Below are positions 25,390-35,396 of a stretch of 45,647 nucleotides of DNA, piece after piece. Positions within the stretch are counted from its first letter, which is position 1. The number at the start of each line of letters is the position of its first letter. This stretch comes from CAZFHZ01 sp964519015. Its GTDB lineage: Bacteria > Blakebacterota > Blakebacteria > Blakebacterales > CAYUVJ01. The stretch covers positions 1-45,647 of the forward strand of contig CAZFHZ010000011.1 in assembly GCA_964519015.1 (NCBI GenBank). Reading direction: 5' to 3'. Under the pieces are notes generated by a model. The model was not told where the DNA came from, ran no database searches, and saw only the letters and a program-made list of their open reading frames with translations. A program made the translations under genes and the position numbers.

Positions 25390-26787
25390 GTGACCACTCC
25401 CGATCCCAGCCCCCCCCGGAGTCTGATGGCCGGTGTCTCCGGTGTCCGCGGCCTCTTCGGGGCCGGTCTGGACACGGTGGTGGCCGCCCGCTACGCGGCC
25501 GCTTTCGCCGGGCTGTGTGGGGAGGGTGCGATCGTGGTGGCCCGCGACCCGCGCGCTTCGGGCGAGGAGCTGGAGGCGGCGGTGACGGCCGCTCTGCGCG
25601 CGCGCGGTCGCACCGTGGTCCGGCTGGGGATCGCCCCTACCCCCACCCTGCTGCTCAACACCCGGCTGCTCGGCGCGGCCGGCGGCGTGATGGTCACGGC
25701 CAGTCACAACCCGGTCGAATGGAACGGCCTGAAGTTCGCCGACCCGGCCGGGCGCTACCTCGCCCCCGAGGACACGCAACGCCTGATCGCGGCCGTGGCG
25801 GCCCGACCGGATGAGGCCCCTCCGGTGGTCGTAGCGGCCGGAGAGGGAGAGGTGCGGAGCGATCCCGACGCCCTGCGGCGGCACCGGCAGCGGGTCGAGG
25901 GAGCAGCCGGCGTGGAGGTCGGTGCGCTGCCAGCGGCCGGCCTGAAGGTGGTCGTGGACGGCTGTAACGGCGCCGGTTCGGTGCTCCTGCCGGAGAGCCT
26001 GGCCGCCTGGGGGGTCGAGGTCGATCCCCTCCACTGCGTCCCCGACGGCACCTTCCCGCGGCCGGCCGAGCCCCTCCCCGGGGCGCTGGACGGACTGGGA
26101 CGCCGGGTGCGGGAGTGGGGCGCCGACCTCGGTCTGGGACTCGATCCCGACGGTGACCGGCTGGCCCTGGTCGGCCCCGACGGAGAGGCGCTGGGGGAAG
26201 AGTGTACGCTCGCCCTGGCGGCTCGGCGGGTCCTGCAGGTCCGCCCCGGTCCGGTGGTGGCCAACCTCTCCACCTCCCGGATGCTCGACGACGTGGCGGC
26301 CGCCGCCGGGGTGCCGCTGGTGCGCACCCCGGTGGGGGAGATCAACGTGGTCGGCGGGATGCTGGCCGTCTCGGCGGTGGTGGGTGGGGAGGGGAACGGC
26401 GGGGTGATCCACCCCGAGGTGGTGCTGGGGCGTGATGCCCTGGTGGCGACCGCCCTGATCCTCTCCGCGCTGGCGCTCGAGCGGTGCGACCTGCCCGCGC
26501 TGCGGGCCCACCTCCCCGTCTATACGATGCTCAAACTCCGGCTGCGGCTCCCCGAGGGGGGCGCCGAGCGGATGCGCCGGACCCTGGCCGAGCAGGCCGA
26601 TACCTTCGGCGCCGGGCGGACGGACGGGCGCGACGGCCTCCGCCTCGACTGGTCCGACCGCTGGGTGCACGTGCGCCCCTCCAACACCGAGCCGATCGCC
26701 CGGCTCATCGTGGAGGCCCCCGACGAACGCCAGGCCCGCGAACTGGCCGCCGCGGTGGCCGGCCCGCTCGGTCTGGTCGAGGAGTGA
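25390..26787 (+). CDS. Phosphoglucosamine/phosphohexose mutase (alpha-D-phosphohexomutase)
   Basis: The 465-residue enzyme has all four mutase sites. These are the phospho-Ser loop VTASHNP (Ser105), the metal loop DPDGDRLA, the sugar loop GEGNGG and the phosphate loop RPSNTEP. It interconverts hexose 1- and 6-phosphates. GlmM (GlcN-6-P to GlcN-1-P for peptidoglycan and LPS) and phosphomannomutase are both possible; the Glu-Gly-Asn-Gly sugar loop leans to GlmM/ManB types. The start is a GTG after GGAG. MoeA follows 3 bp downstream, so they are co-transcribed. Confidence 0.88.
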   Translation: MTTPDPSPPRSLMAGVSGVRGLFGAGLDTVVAARYAAAFAGLCGEGAIVVARDPRASGEELEAAVTAALRARGRTVVRLGIAPTPTLLLNTRLLGAAGGVMVTASHNPVEWNGLKFADPAGRYLAPEDTQRLIAAVAARPDEAPPVVVAAGEGEVRSDPDALRRHRQRVEGAAGVEVGALPAAGLKVVVDGCNGAGSVLLPESLAAWGVEVDPLHCVPDGTFPRPAEPLPGALDGLGRRVREWGADLGLGLDPDGDRLALVGPDGEALGEECTLALAARRVLQVRPGPVVANLSTSRMLDDVAAAAGVPLVRTPVGEINVVGGMLAVSAVVGGEGNGGVIHPEVVLGRDALVATALILSALALERCDLPALRAHLPVYTMLKLRLRLPEGGAERMRRTLAEQADTFGAGRTDGRDGLRLDWSDRWVHVRPSNTEPIARLIVEAPDERQARELAAAVAGPLGLVEE

Positions 26788-26790
26788 GGG

Positions 26791-28034
26791 ATGGCCGTCC
26801 CCAAGCGCCCCTGGCTGGAATGGGAAGACGCCCTCGAGCGGCTCCTGGAGACGACCCTCCCACTCCCCGCCGAGGACGTGCCGCTGAGCGAGGCACTGGG
26901 ACGCCGGCTGGCCGAACCGGTCCGGGCCGACCGTGACCTGCCCCCCTTCGATCGGGCCACCATGGACGGATTCGCGGTGCGCAGCGCCGACCTGGCGGCG
27001 GGCCCGGCCCTCCTCCCGGTGACCGGTCGGGTCGCGGCCGGGAGCTGGCCCGAGGCCGGACCCGGGTCGGGGGAAGTGTGGGAGATCTACACCGGCGCCC
27101 CGCTCCCGCCGGGGGCCGATGCCGTCGTACCCGTTGAGGAGACCGAAGCCGGACCGGGGACAGGACGGGTCCACCTGCCGGCCGGGGTGACTCCGGGCAC
27201 CCACATCGACCGGCAGGGAGGTGCGGCCGGGGCCGGGAGCGTGCTGCTGGCCTCGGGTGGACGGATCGGCCCGGCCCAGATCACGCTGCTGGCCACGGTC
27301 GGGCACGACCCGGTGAAGGTGGGCGGGCTCCCCCGCGTCCACCTGGCGGCCACCGGCGATGAACTGGTGGACCACCTCCAGCGGCCCGCCCCGGCCGATA
27401 TCCGGGACAGCAGCACGCCGACCCTGACCGCCCTGCTGGCCGAGGAAGGGGTGCGGCCGGTCTTCACCCTCCGCCTGTCGGATGAACCCGCCGCGGTGGC
27501 CGACTTCCTGCGGCCGGCCGCCGAACAGGCCGACCTGGTGCTGATCACCGGTGGGGTGAGTGCCGGGGCGCGCGACCATGTCGAGGAGGTCCTGCTCGAG
27601 CTGGGCGGCCGGCTGCTCTTCGACGCCATCCGTCTCAAGCCGGGCAAACCGTGCACGGCCGTTCAACTGGGGGGCGCCCTGGTGCTCGGCCTGCCCGGCA
27701 ACCCGGTCTCCACCTTCGCCGCCGCCCGGCTCTTCGTCCAGCCGGTGCTGCGCCGGCTGGCCGGGGCGGCGGACCCGCGTCCCTCTTTCCGCCCCGCCGA
27801 ACTCGGTTTCGAAGCGAGCAATCGGGGGAGGCGTCCCGAACTGCGGCCGGTGCGACTCAGCGGGGACGGCACCCGGCTGGTGGCGGGCGAAGTCCCTTAC
27901 CGCGGTTCGGGGGATGTGGCCGGGCTGGCCCTCGGCAACGCGTTCGCCCTGCTTCCGGCCGAGCAGGTGCTCCCGGCCGGCAGCCGGGTGGCCGTTCTCG
28001 ATTACCGGGATCCCCCGGAAGGAGGCCTGCGGCC

Positions 28035-28038
<4 letters not shown>
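26791..28038 (+). CDS. moeA: Molybdopterin molybdenumtransferase MoeA
   Basis: The 415-residue enzyme inserts molybdate into adenylated molybdopterin. Hallmarks are PPFDRATMDGFAVRSAD (residues ~51-67), EIYTGAPLPPGADAVVPVEE, the MPT-binding LITGGVSAGARDHV, RLKPGKP and GLPGNPVSTF. The domain IV tail is complete. It is the only molybdenum-cofactor gene in the window, placed between a sugar mutase and a sigma-54 activator. The TGA overlaps the next GTG. Confidence 0.93.
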
Positions 28039-29564
<1,526 letters not shown>

Positions 29565-29631
29565 GATAAGGAAACGAAGGACTGCGGACGGGCGCACAAC
29601 CCGCCCGCCATCGAACCGAGGTGATGTGGTG

Positions 29632-31248
29632 ATGAACGGCAGTACGTTACGAAGGGTCTCCCTCCTCTCGGGTGTGCTCGGGGCGGGGATCCTGGCCGGG
29701 CTGGTGCTGGCGGGCTCCTGGAACGTGACCCCCTCCAGTATCGCCTCCACCAGCGAGCCCCCGGCGGCAGTCGCCGCCCCCTCCGCCTTCCCGGCGGTCC
29801 CTGCGCGCGAGGTCCCGGAGGTTCTGAGCCGGCCGGGCGCGGCGACCGGCGAGATCACGCAGGGTCAAGCGCTCCCCTCGCTGCGCGAAGCGGCCGCGCT
29901 GGTCCGCCCGGCGGTGGTCTCGGTCAACGTCGAGGTCTGGCAGGAGAACACCAACCGCAGCTTCCGCATGAACATCCCGGAGGAATTCCGGGACATGTTC
30001 CGCTTCCCGCAGCAGGAGGAGGGCCCGCAGCGGGTGGACGGGCAGGGCTCCGGCTTCATCTTCACCGATGACGGCTACATCCTGACCAACAACCACGTGG
30101 TCGCAGGGGCCTCCAAGGTCACCGTCACCCTCCCCGATAAACGCGAGTTCGAGGCCAAGGTGATCGGTGCCGACGAGATCACCGACGTGGCGGTCATCAA
30201 GATCGAGGCCCGGGAGAAACTCCCCACCGTGATGCTGGGAGACAGTGACCAGGTGCAGATCGGCGACTGGGTGCTGGCCATCGGCAACCCGCTCGAGTTC
30301 GATTTCACCGTGACTGCCGGGATCGTGAGCGCGCGCGGGCGGGGCGGGTTCAACCTGGGGCCGGTCCAGGGGAACACGCGCCAGATGATCCAGGATTTCA
30401 TCCAGACCGACGCGGCCATCAACCGGGGGAACTCGGGCGGGCCGCTGGTGGACGTGCATGGCCAGGTGGTCGGCATCAACAGTGCCATCGCCAGCCAGAC
30501 CGGGTTCTACCAGGGGTACGGCTTCGCCATCCCGATCGACCTGGCCAAGTCGGTGGCCGACGACCTGATCCGCTACGGCGAGGTGAAACGATCCTGGTTG
30601 GCGATCGAGTTCAACGAGGTGACGGCCCAGGATGCCCGGGCCCGCAGCCTGCCGGGCGACCGTCCCTACGGCGCCTTCGTGCGCACGGTCACCCCCGGGG
30701 GACCGGCCGAGAAGGCCGGTTTGAAGCCGGACGATATCATCCTGGAGATCGACGGGCAGAAGATCGAGAACTCCGGCCAGCTCCAGACCATGGTTTCCAC
30801 CCGCAAGCCGGGAACCCGCATGTCCATGAAGGTCTACCGCGGCGGCAACAGCCGCCGGTCGGGGCAGACGCTCGGGCTGACCGTGCGGCTGGAGGAGCGG
30901 CCCAAGGCGACCAGCCCGGCGCGTTCCGAGCAGGCCCGCGAGGCGGGGGACAATCTGGGGCTGCAGGTGCGCGAGCTGACCCGCCAGGACCGCCGGGAAC
31001 TCGACTTCGAGGGAGAGGGCGTACTGGTGACCGGGGTGGAGACCTACGGGCCCGCCTACGATGCCAACATCGGATCGGGCCTGGTGATCACCGAGATCGA
31101 CGGTGAGAAGGTGGCCGATGCGAAAGCGTATGAACGCATCGTGCGTTCCCTGAAGTCGGGGAGCACGGTCATGGTGCGGATCTACGTCAACAACCCGGAC
31201 GCGGCTCCCGAGACCCGCTACACCTCCCTACCGGTGGAGGTGCGCTGA
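29632..31248 (+). CDS. HtrA/DegP-family periplasmic serine protease with two PDZ domains
   Basis: The 538-residue protein has a signal-anchor at ~8-28 and a linker. The trypsin-like protease carries triad His155 (TNNHVV), Asp185 (EITDVAVIKI) and Ser268 (GNSGGPL). Two PDZ domains lie at ~310-410 and ~430-530. It degrades or refolds misfolded envelope proteins. I use the ATG at 29632; the GTG one codon earlier is possible. It lies 67 bp after the sigma-54 activator, which could regulate it. A long stem-loop 57 bp downstream probably ends the transcript. The Met/Phe-rich LA-loop (FRMNIPEEFRDMFRF) resembles DegP/DegQ. Confidence 0.95.
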   Translation: MNGSTLRRVSLLSGVLGAGILAGLVLAGSWNVTPSSIASTSEPPAAVAAPSAFPAVPAREVPEVLSRPGAATGEITQGQALPSLREAAALVRPAVVSVNVEVWQENTNRSFRMNIPEEFRDMFRFPQQEEGPQRVDGQGSGFIFTDDGYILTNNHVVAGASKVTVTLPDKREFEAKVIGADEITDVAVIKIEAREKLPTVMLGDSDQVQIGDWVLAIGNPLEFDFTVTAGIVSARGRGGFNLGPVQGNTRQMIQDFIQTDAAINRGNSGGPLVDVHGQVVGINSAIASQTGFYQGYGFAIPIDLAKSVADDLIRYGEVKRSWLAIEFNEVTAQDARARSLPGDRPYGAFVRTVTPGGPAEKAGLKPDDIILEIDGQKIENSGQLQTMVSTRKPGTRMSMKVYRGGNSRRSGQTLGLTVRLEERPKATSPARSEQAREAGDNLGLQVRELTRQDRRELDFEGEGVLVTGVETYGPAYDANIGSGLVITEIDGEKVADAKAYERIVRSLKSGSTVMVRIYVNNPDAAPETRYTSLPVEVR

Positions 31249-31304
31249 GCGCAGTGGGTGAACGAAGAGCGGACGTGCGCGTCGTGAAGGACGACGCCGC
31301 GATC

Positions 31305-31347
31305 GGGCGCGGAGGAAAGGGACTGGCCGCAGTCCGCTTCCGCGCCC
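31305..31347 (+). terminator. Strong two-tier stem-loop after htrA
   Basis: Outer arms GGGCGCGGA (31305-31313) and TCCGCGCCC (31339-31347) are perfectly complementary. Inner arms GGACT (31320-31324) and AGTCC (31331-31335) are too. TATATT follows at once. It is probably the htrA terminator, though the tail is not a pure U-run. Confidence 0.6.
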
Positions 31348-31348
31348 T

Positions 31349-31354
31349 ATATTC
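31349..31354 (+). promoter_or_regulatory. Candidate -10 element of the pilin-like gene
   Basis: TATATT lies 29 bp before the pilin-like ATG, one base after the htrA hairpin. The -35 region would fall inside the stem-loop. Same hexamer as upstream of nth. Confidence 0.35.
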
Positions 31355-31383
31355 CGACGCTTGAACGCAACAAGGAGTCGCCC

Positions 31384-31842
31384 ATGCGTCGTTTCCGTTC
31401 TCAGTCCGGTGTGACCTACCTGGAGGTCCTCATCCTCCTGGTCCTGGCCGGGATCATCAGCGCGCTCATCGTCCCCCAGTGGACGGATGAGATCAAGACC
31501 AAGCGGTTCGATGAGGCCTACGGTGTGGCCGATCAGCTGGCCGCGTCGATGGAGACCTACTACGCCTCGCACGGCGTCTTCAGCGCCGAGCGCGATTCGC
31601 TCCTGCTCTATCTGCCCTCCTCCGACCTGCTGATCAACCCGCTCAACGGCCGGGAGTGGGTCATCGAGATCCAGAACTCCGCTCAGGAGTATCTGATCAC
31701 CGGTGAGGGGAAGCAGCCGATCGAGATCCAGACCGAGGATCGCTGGCCCCAGTACAAGAAGGCGTGGGAGGCATGGGTCGCCTACCAGGACCGGTTGCGC
31801 CAGGAAGCCGAACAGGCCCGGCGCCGCCGGGGTGGACGCTGA
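31384..31842 (+). CDS. Type IV pilin/pseudopilin-like protein
   Basis: The 152-residue protein has a prepilin leader of nine residues ending in Gly (RSQSG), then VTYLEVLILLVLAGIISALIVP. This has Glu at position 5 of the mature protein and a hydrophobic N-terminal helix, the class III signal processed by a prepilin peptidase. The remaining ~110 residues are short for a major pilin and fit a minor pilin or type II secretion pseudopilin. The highly charged Arg-rich C-terminus is unusual. No other pilus gene is present, so its machine must be elsewhere. AAGGAG precedes the ATG. Confidence 0.82.
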   Translation: MRRFRSQSGVTYLEVLILLVLAGIISALIVPQWTDEIKTKRFDEAYGVADQLAASMETYYASHGVFSAERDSLLLYLPSSDLLINPLNGREWVIEIQNSAQEYLITGEGKQPIEIQTEDRWPQYKKAWEAWVAYQDRLRQEAEQARRRRGGR

Positions 31843-31854
31843 GCCCGGAGCACC

Positions 31855-32133
31855 ATGCCGACCTACGAGTACGAGTGCCAGGAGTGCAGGCACCGCTTCG
31901 AGGAGTACCAGTCCATCACCGAGCCGCCGCTGAAGGCCTGTCCCGAGTGTGGAGGCGAGGTGCACCGGCTGATCGGATCGGGGGCCGGGATCCTCTTCAA
32001 GGGGTCGGGCTTCTACGAGACCGACTACCGGAGTTCCTCCTACAAGAAGGCCGAACAGGCCGAACGACCCGAGAAGGAGAGTCCTTCCTCGAAGAGCGGA
32101 CCGGCCAAAAAGGAACCATCCACCGACCCATGA
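31855..32133 (+). CDS. FmdB-family zinc-ribbon protein
   Basis: The 92-residue protein opens with MPTYEYECQECRHRFE and has a second CxxC (CPECGG), forming the FmdB putative regulatory zinc ribbon (residues 1-42). GILFKGSGFYETDYRSSSY is the conserved continuation. The Lys/Glu/Ser-rich tail is disordered. The function of the family is not established; some members accompany amidase or formamidase operons, but not here. The next ATG overlaps its stop (ATGA). Confidence 0.88.
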   Translation: MPTYEYECQECRHRFEEYQSITEPPLKACPECGGEVHRLIGSGAGILFKGSGFYETDYRSSSYKKAEQAERPEKESPSSKSGPAKKEPSTDP

Positions 32134-32549
32134 GAACGACCCTCCTGGTCCTCCTGCTGCTTATCGTCGCCGCCTGCTCTTCCGGGAAGAGGTGGGATGA
32201 GCGACTGGGGGAGATCCTGGCCGGCGAGAACGAGAACCCCGAACAGCGCATTAAACAGCTGGAGGATTTCCTGGAGGAGGGGCCCCCGGTCAAGACGGCC
32301 AGCGAGGCCCGCTTCACCATCGGGTGGACCTTCGCCGAAGTGCTGCACCAGTACCCGGAAGCGCGCCGCTGGTTCAACGCCCTGCTCGAAGCCGACCCGG
32401 AGGGTGCCTGGGCCGATGAGGCCAGCTGGATGCTCGAGAACATGGAAAAGGACCCGAGCGAACTGCTCCCCCAGCTGCAGAAGCAGGCCGTGCCACCGGG
32501 AGGGGGCCGGCCGGAGGGCGCAGGCGCACCCCCCCCTCCGGGGCCGTGA
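32130..32549 (+). CDS. Small TPR-like lipoprotein
   Basis: The 139-residue protein has a short signal with lipobox VAAC (Cys16). A helical domain follows with repeats resembling tetratricopeptides (SEARFTIGWTFAEVLHQYPEARRWFNALLEADP), and then a Pro/Gly-rich tail. It is similar in style to the larger BamD/CpoB-like lipoproteins 3-4 kb downstream but is too short for either. It is coupled to the FmdB gene. Function unknown; probably anchored in the outer membrane on the periplasmic side. Confidence 0.75.
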   Translation: MRTTLLVLLLLIVAACSSGKRWDERLGEILAGENENPEQRIKQLEDFLEEGPPVKTASEARFTIGWTFAEVLHQYPEARRWFNALLEADPEGAWADEASWMLENMEKDPSELLPQLQKQAVPPGGGRPEGAGAPPPPGP

Positions 32550-32885
32550 ACGGAGAAGGCCCCCGCGCGTAGCGGAGGCCTCCGGCGAGAGCATCCGGGG
32601 ACGGCCTGAGAGAAAGGCGACGTCTGGACCTTTCATCAATAAGGGCTTTTACAGGCGCCGGTCCCATCTCATCATCGCTGCCGAGATGTCCGGAACAGCC
32701 GCAGCCGTCCGTCGTCTACGGGTCACGGCGACGCATTCAGGGCCCGAGGCCGACCCTCATCACCTGCAACTGTAAACGGCCTTTCTATGGAGACCGTCCC
32801 CAGGGACCGGGATAGTGACGCCTCCCGTCCGTGGGAGCAAGGCAAAAGGAAGCGACCAGCAGGGGCTGCCTACTTGGATCTCAGG
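32550..32885 (+). other. 336-bp non-coding leader with several stem-loops
   Basis: No convincing gene. After the lipoprotein stop a GC hairpin occurs (32558-32580). Further stems are CCGG+CATCTC with GAGATG+CCGG (32658-32693), GTCCC/GGGAC (32796-32807) and CTCCC/GGGAG (32822-32837), the last ending ~50 bp before the next ATG. The density of short stems suggests a structured 5' leader of the DNRLRE lipoprotein mRNA. I cannot match it to a known riboswitch class. Confidence 0.4.
32558..32580 (+). terminator. Hairpin after the small lipoprotein gene
   Basis: GGCCCCCGC (32558-32566) pairs with GCGGAGGCC (32572-32580) except for one mismatch, loop GCGTA, 8 bases after the stop codon. It lacks a U-tract, so it is a weak terminator candidate. 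Confidence 0.35.
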
Positions 32886-34076
32886 ATGAACAGACCTCGA
32901 CCCGGGCGGCTCATGCTGCTCGCCCTGCTCGCCCTGACAGGGGGAGTGGGGTGTGAGATCAACGTCAACAACCCGGCCGGTTTCGATCTCACCGGCCGCG
33001 GTCCCTCCTCGGTGGTCACCGACACCCTCACGGTGACCGGGGCGGACACCTCCTGGGCGATCGCCCTCCCTCTCCATGCCTCCGAACGGCTCTTCGTGGG
33101 CCGGCACGGGGATTTCCAGGGACTCGTGCTGCTCCGTTTCAGCCGTCTGCCGGCCGATGCCGTCGTGCAGGACGCCCGCCTCACCTTCTACCGGCGGACA
33201 GCCAACGCGGAGGAAGAGGAGCCGCTGGCCCTCGAGCTGTCGCTTGCCCCCCTGACCGTGGACTGGGACACCACCTGGACCGGCGCCCGGATGGGCGAAG
33301 TGACCACCGGAGCCGCCGTAGCCTCGGTCGCCGTCCCCTTCACCGCCACCGCCGACACCTTCGGCGTGACCCTCCCGAACGCCCTCGTCCAGGCCTGGGT
33401 GGACGACCCGACGGGCGTTGAGGTCGGGCGCGGGCTGGCCCTCACCGCCCCGAGCAATGCGAGCTGGCTGCTCCAGCTCGATGCGGGGGACGAGCATTAC
33501 CTCTATTCCCAGCGACGGCCGCGGATACGGCTGCGCTGGACGCCGGCGGGGGGCGGGAGCAGCCGGATCAGCGTGGTCTATCCCGAGCTCGACCTCTCCC
33601 TGCTGAGCGTGACCGGCACCCCCGGTCCGGGTGAACTCTGGGTGACCCGTGGAGCCGCCTGGCGCAGCCTGATCACCTTCGATCTGAGCGGCCTGCCAGC
33701 GGGGGCCACGATCAACCGGGCGGTGCTTCGTCTGGGCGTACGCACCACCGACGGGGTGGCCCTCCCCTTCGCCTTCTCGGCGGCCCTCCCACTGGGGGCC
33801 GCTCCCTGGGACCTCTCCCTCTCCGAGATGCTCGACGGTGACTCGGTCGGCTCGGCCATCACGGTGGCCGAAGGGGACAGCACGGTTTCCCTGCTGGTCA
33901 CCCGTGCACTCGGTGCCTACCTGACGAGTGATCGGAGTGCGCTCGGCCTGGTCGTCCTCGCCTACGCCGAAGGGAGCGGGATCGGACGGGTCACCATCCT
34001 GGACGCGACCGCCCCCGCCGATCGCCGGACCAAGCTCGACCTGGTCTACTCCGTCCCCCCGGGAGGCACGCCGTGA
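32886..34076 (+). CDS. DNRLRE-domain lipoprotein
   Basis: The 396-residue protein has a lipoprotein signal (LLALLALTGGVGC, Cys at about 22). Two beta-sandwich units with the DNRLRE pattern follow: LVLLRFSRLPADAVVQDARLTFYR at ~75-100 and RSLITFDLSGLPAGATINRAVLRLG at ~260-285. Such domains occur in secreted, surface-attached or cell-wall-associated proteins. I start at 32886 because the lipobox then falls at the usual place; the ribosome-binding site (CAGG) is weak. The stop overlaps the GTG of the beta-barrel gene, so the pair is translated together. Confidence 0.82.
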   Translation: MNRPRPGRLMLLALLALTGGVGCEINVNNPAGFDLTGRGPSSVVTDTLTVTGADTSWAIALPLHASERLFVGRHGDFQGLVLLRFSRLPADAVVQDARLTFYRRTANAEEEEPLALELSLAPLTVDWDTTWTGARMGEVTTGAAVASVAVPFTATADTFGVTLPNALVQAWVDDPTGVEVGRGLALTAPSNASWLLQLDAGDEHYLYSQRRPRIRLRWTPAGGGSSRISVVYPELDLSLLSVTGTPGPGELWVTRGAAWRSLITFDLSGLPAGATINRAVLRLGVRTTDGVALPFAFSAALPLGAAPWDLSLSEMLDGDSVGSAITVAEGDSTVSLLVTRALGAYLTSDRSALGLVVLAYAEGSGIGRVTILDATAPADRRTKLDLVYSVPPGGTP

Positions 34077-35341
34077 GCCGCCCGAACCGGAACGGACCGG
34101 CCCGGCTGATCGTGTTCGCCGGCCTGCTCGCCCTGGCCGCGGCTCCGGCCTCCGGCCAGACCGCCTACGGACTGCGCTGGTACGGCGAGGTACGCACCCC
34201 CGCGCCTCCCCGCTCGCTCGCCCTCGGCGGGCTCACCTCGGTTCTCCCCTGGGGGGACGAGCTGGCCCCGGCGGCACCCCACAATCCGGCGCTGGCCGCT
34301 TTCGGGGACCAGGTGGTCTTCCGCATCGACTGGGAGCTGGGACACCTGGGCGGGGACTACTCGGACGGGACCGGCTCCCTCTGGCAGACCGGTCCGCGGG
34401 GGATGGGACTGACCGCCCCGCTGGGGCGGGGATTCTCGGTGCTGGTGGGTCTGCAGAGCCTGACCCTGGGCGAGTTCGAGGTGCACACCGAAGCCACGGT
34501 CTTCGACCAGGTCCCCGTACGCATGGACTATTTGGGCACGGGGGGGTTGAGCGCCGGCAGCATGGGGGCCGCCTGGCGGAGCCGGCAGGGCAGGGTGGCC
34601 GTGGGCGCGGCCTTCGAACTTATCTTCGGCGCCCTCAAGCAGGAGTGGCTGCTCGACTTCACGCCCAGCGGCTACCTCGACAGCTCCGACCGTCTCCAGC
34701 GCCAGCACCGCGGGCACCGGTTGCGGGGAGGATTGCAGGTCACCCCGCTGGCCCCGCTCCGGCTGGGCGCCTCGGTGACCCTGCCCACCACCCTTGACGT
34801 AGACCTGGTCTACGCTTCCCGGGGAGTGGGCTCCGACACCGTGACCACCCGGCTGGAGCTGGGCGGAGCCTTCTCGGTCGGGGCCGGGCTGAACCTGGGC
34901 GGGCTCTGGTCGGTCTACCTGGACGGACGACGGGAAGGCTGGGACGGGACCCGCTGGGACCCGGTGCCGGTCGCTCCCGTCGGCATCGGCACCAACCCGG
35001 GGGAGGTATCCCTCCTGCGGCCCGAGTGGGGGGTGGGCCTGGGAGTGGAACGGCGGGCACGTCCGCTCGACGAGCAGGTCACCCTGCTGGATACCCTGCC
35101 GCTGCGAGCCGGCCTGCGCTGGGGAGGGCTCTACGCACCCGACCGGGCGGGGGGGGCGGTGGATACCTGGAGCGTGACCCTGGGCACCGGTTTCTTCATG
35201 GGCCGGCGGCGTCTGGCCTGGGGGGACCTCGCCCTGCAGATCGGTCGGCGCAGCGGCGCCGATGGGAGTTCGGAAGGGTTCTGGCGGATCCAGATCGGAT
35301 TGAGCGGCGGCGAGAAGTGGTTCCAGCCGCCCCAGCGGTAA
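34073..35341 (+). CDS. Predicted outer-membrane beta-barrel protein
   Basis: The 422-residue protein has a signal peptide (cleavage near PASGQ). Alternating amphipathic strands with many Gly and aromatic residues follow, in FadL/PorV-like style (APPRSLALGGLTSVLPWGDELAPAAPHNPAL). The N-terminal region resembles Bacteroidetes/Gemmatimonadetes barrels in which a 'NPA' turn follows the plug segment. It ends with a strand and Gln-Arg rather than the usual terminal Phe. Its role may be uptake or a secretion-associated barrel; the partner is the coupled DNRLRE lipoprotein. Confidence 0.7.
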   Translation: MSRPNRNGPARLIVFAGLLALAAAPASGQTAYGLRWYGEVRTPAPPRSLALGGLTSVLPWGDELAPAAPHNPALAAFGDQVVFRIDWELGHLGGDYSDGTGSLWQTGPRGMGLTAPLGRGFSVLVGLQSLTLGEFEVHTEATVFDQVPVRMDYLGTGGLSAGSMGAAWRSRQGRVAVGAAFELIFGALKQEWLLDFTPSGYLDSSDRLQRQHRGHRLRGGLQVTPLAPLRLGASVTLPTTLDVDLVYASRGVGSDTVTTRLELGGAFSVGAGLNLGGLWSVYLDGRREGWDGTRWDPVPVAPVGIGTNPGEVSLLRPEWGVGLGVERRARPLDEQVTLLDTLPLRAGLRWGGLYAPDRAGGAVDTWSVTLGTGFFMGRRRLAWGDLALQIGRRSGADGSSEGFWRIQIGLSGGEKWFQPPQR

Positions 35342-35360
35342 CGGGATCCTCACGGAAAGC

Positions 35361-35377
35361 GGCCCCGCAGCGGGGCC
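35361..35377 (+). terminator. GC-rich hairpin between barrel and CpoB-like genes
   Basis: GGCCCC (35361-35366) and GGGGCC (35372-35377) pair around GCAGC, in a 55-bp spacer just before AAGGAGG. No U-tract. It may be an attenuator or leader hairpin rather than a terminator. Confidence 0.3.
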
Positions 35378-35396
35378 ACGGCAAGGAGGTAGCAGG

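Noticed and set aside
32760..32800. Cobalamin riboswitch (CTGCAACTGTAA and GGAGACC look like its boxes)
   Set aside because: The upstream core elements and spacing are missing, and downstream genes are not clearly cobalamin-related.
32815..32880. c-di-GMP riboswitch or small SRP RNA (AAGGAAGCGACC word)
   Set aside because: The conserved core of neither could be assembled around it.
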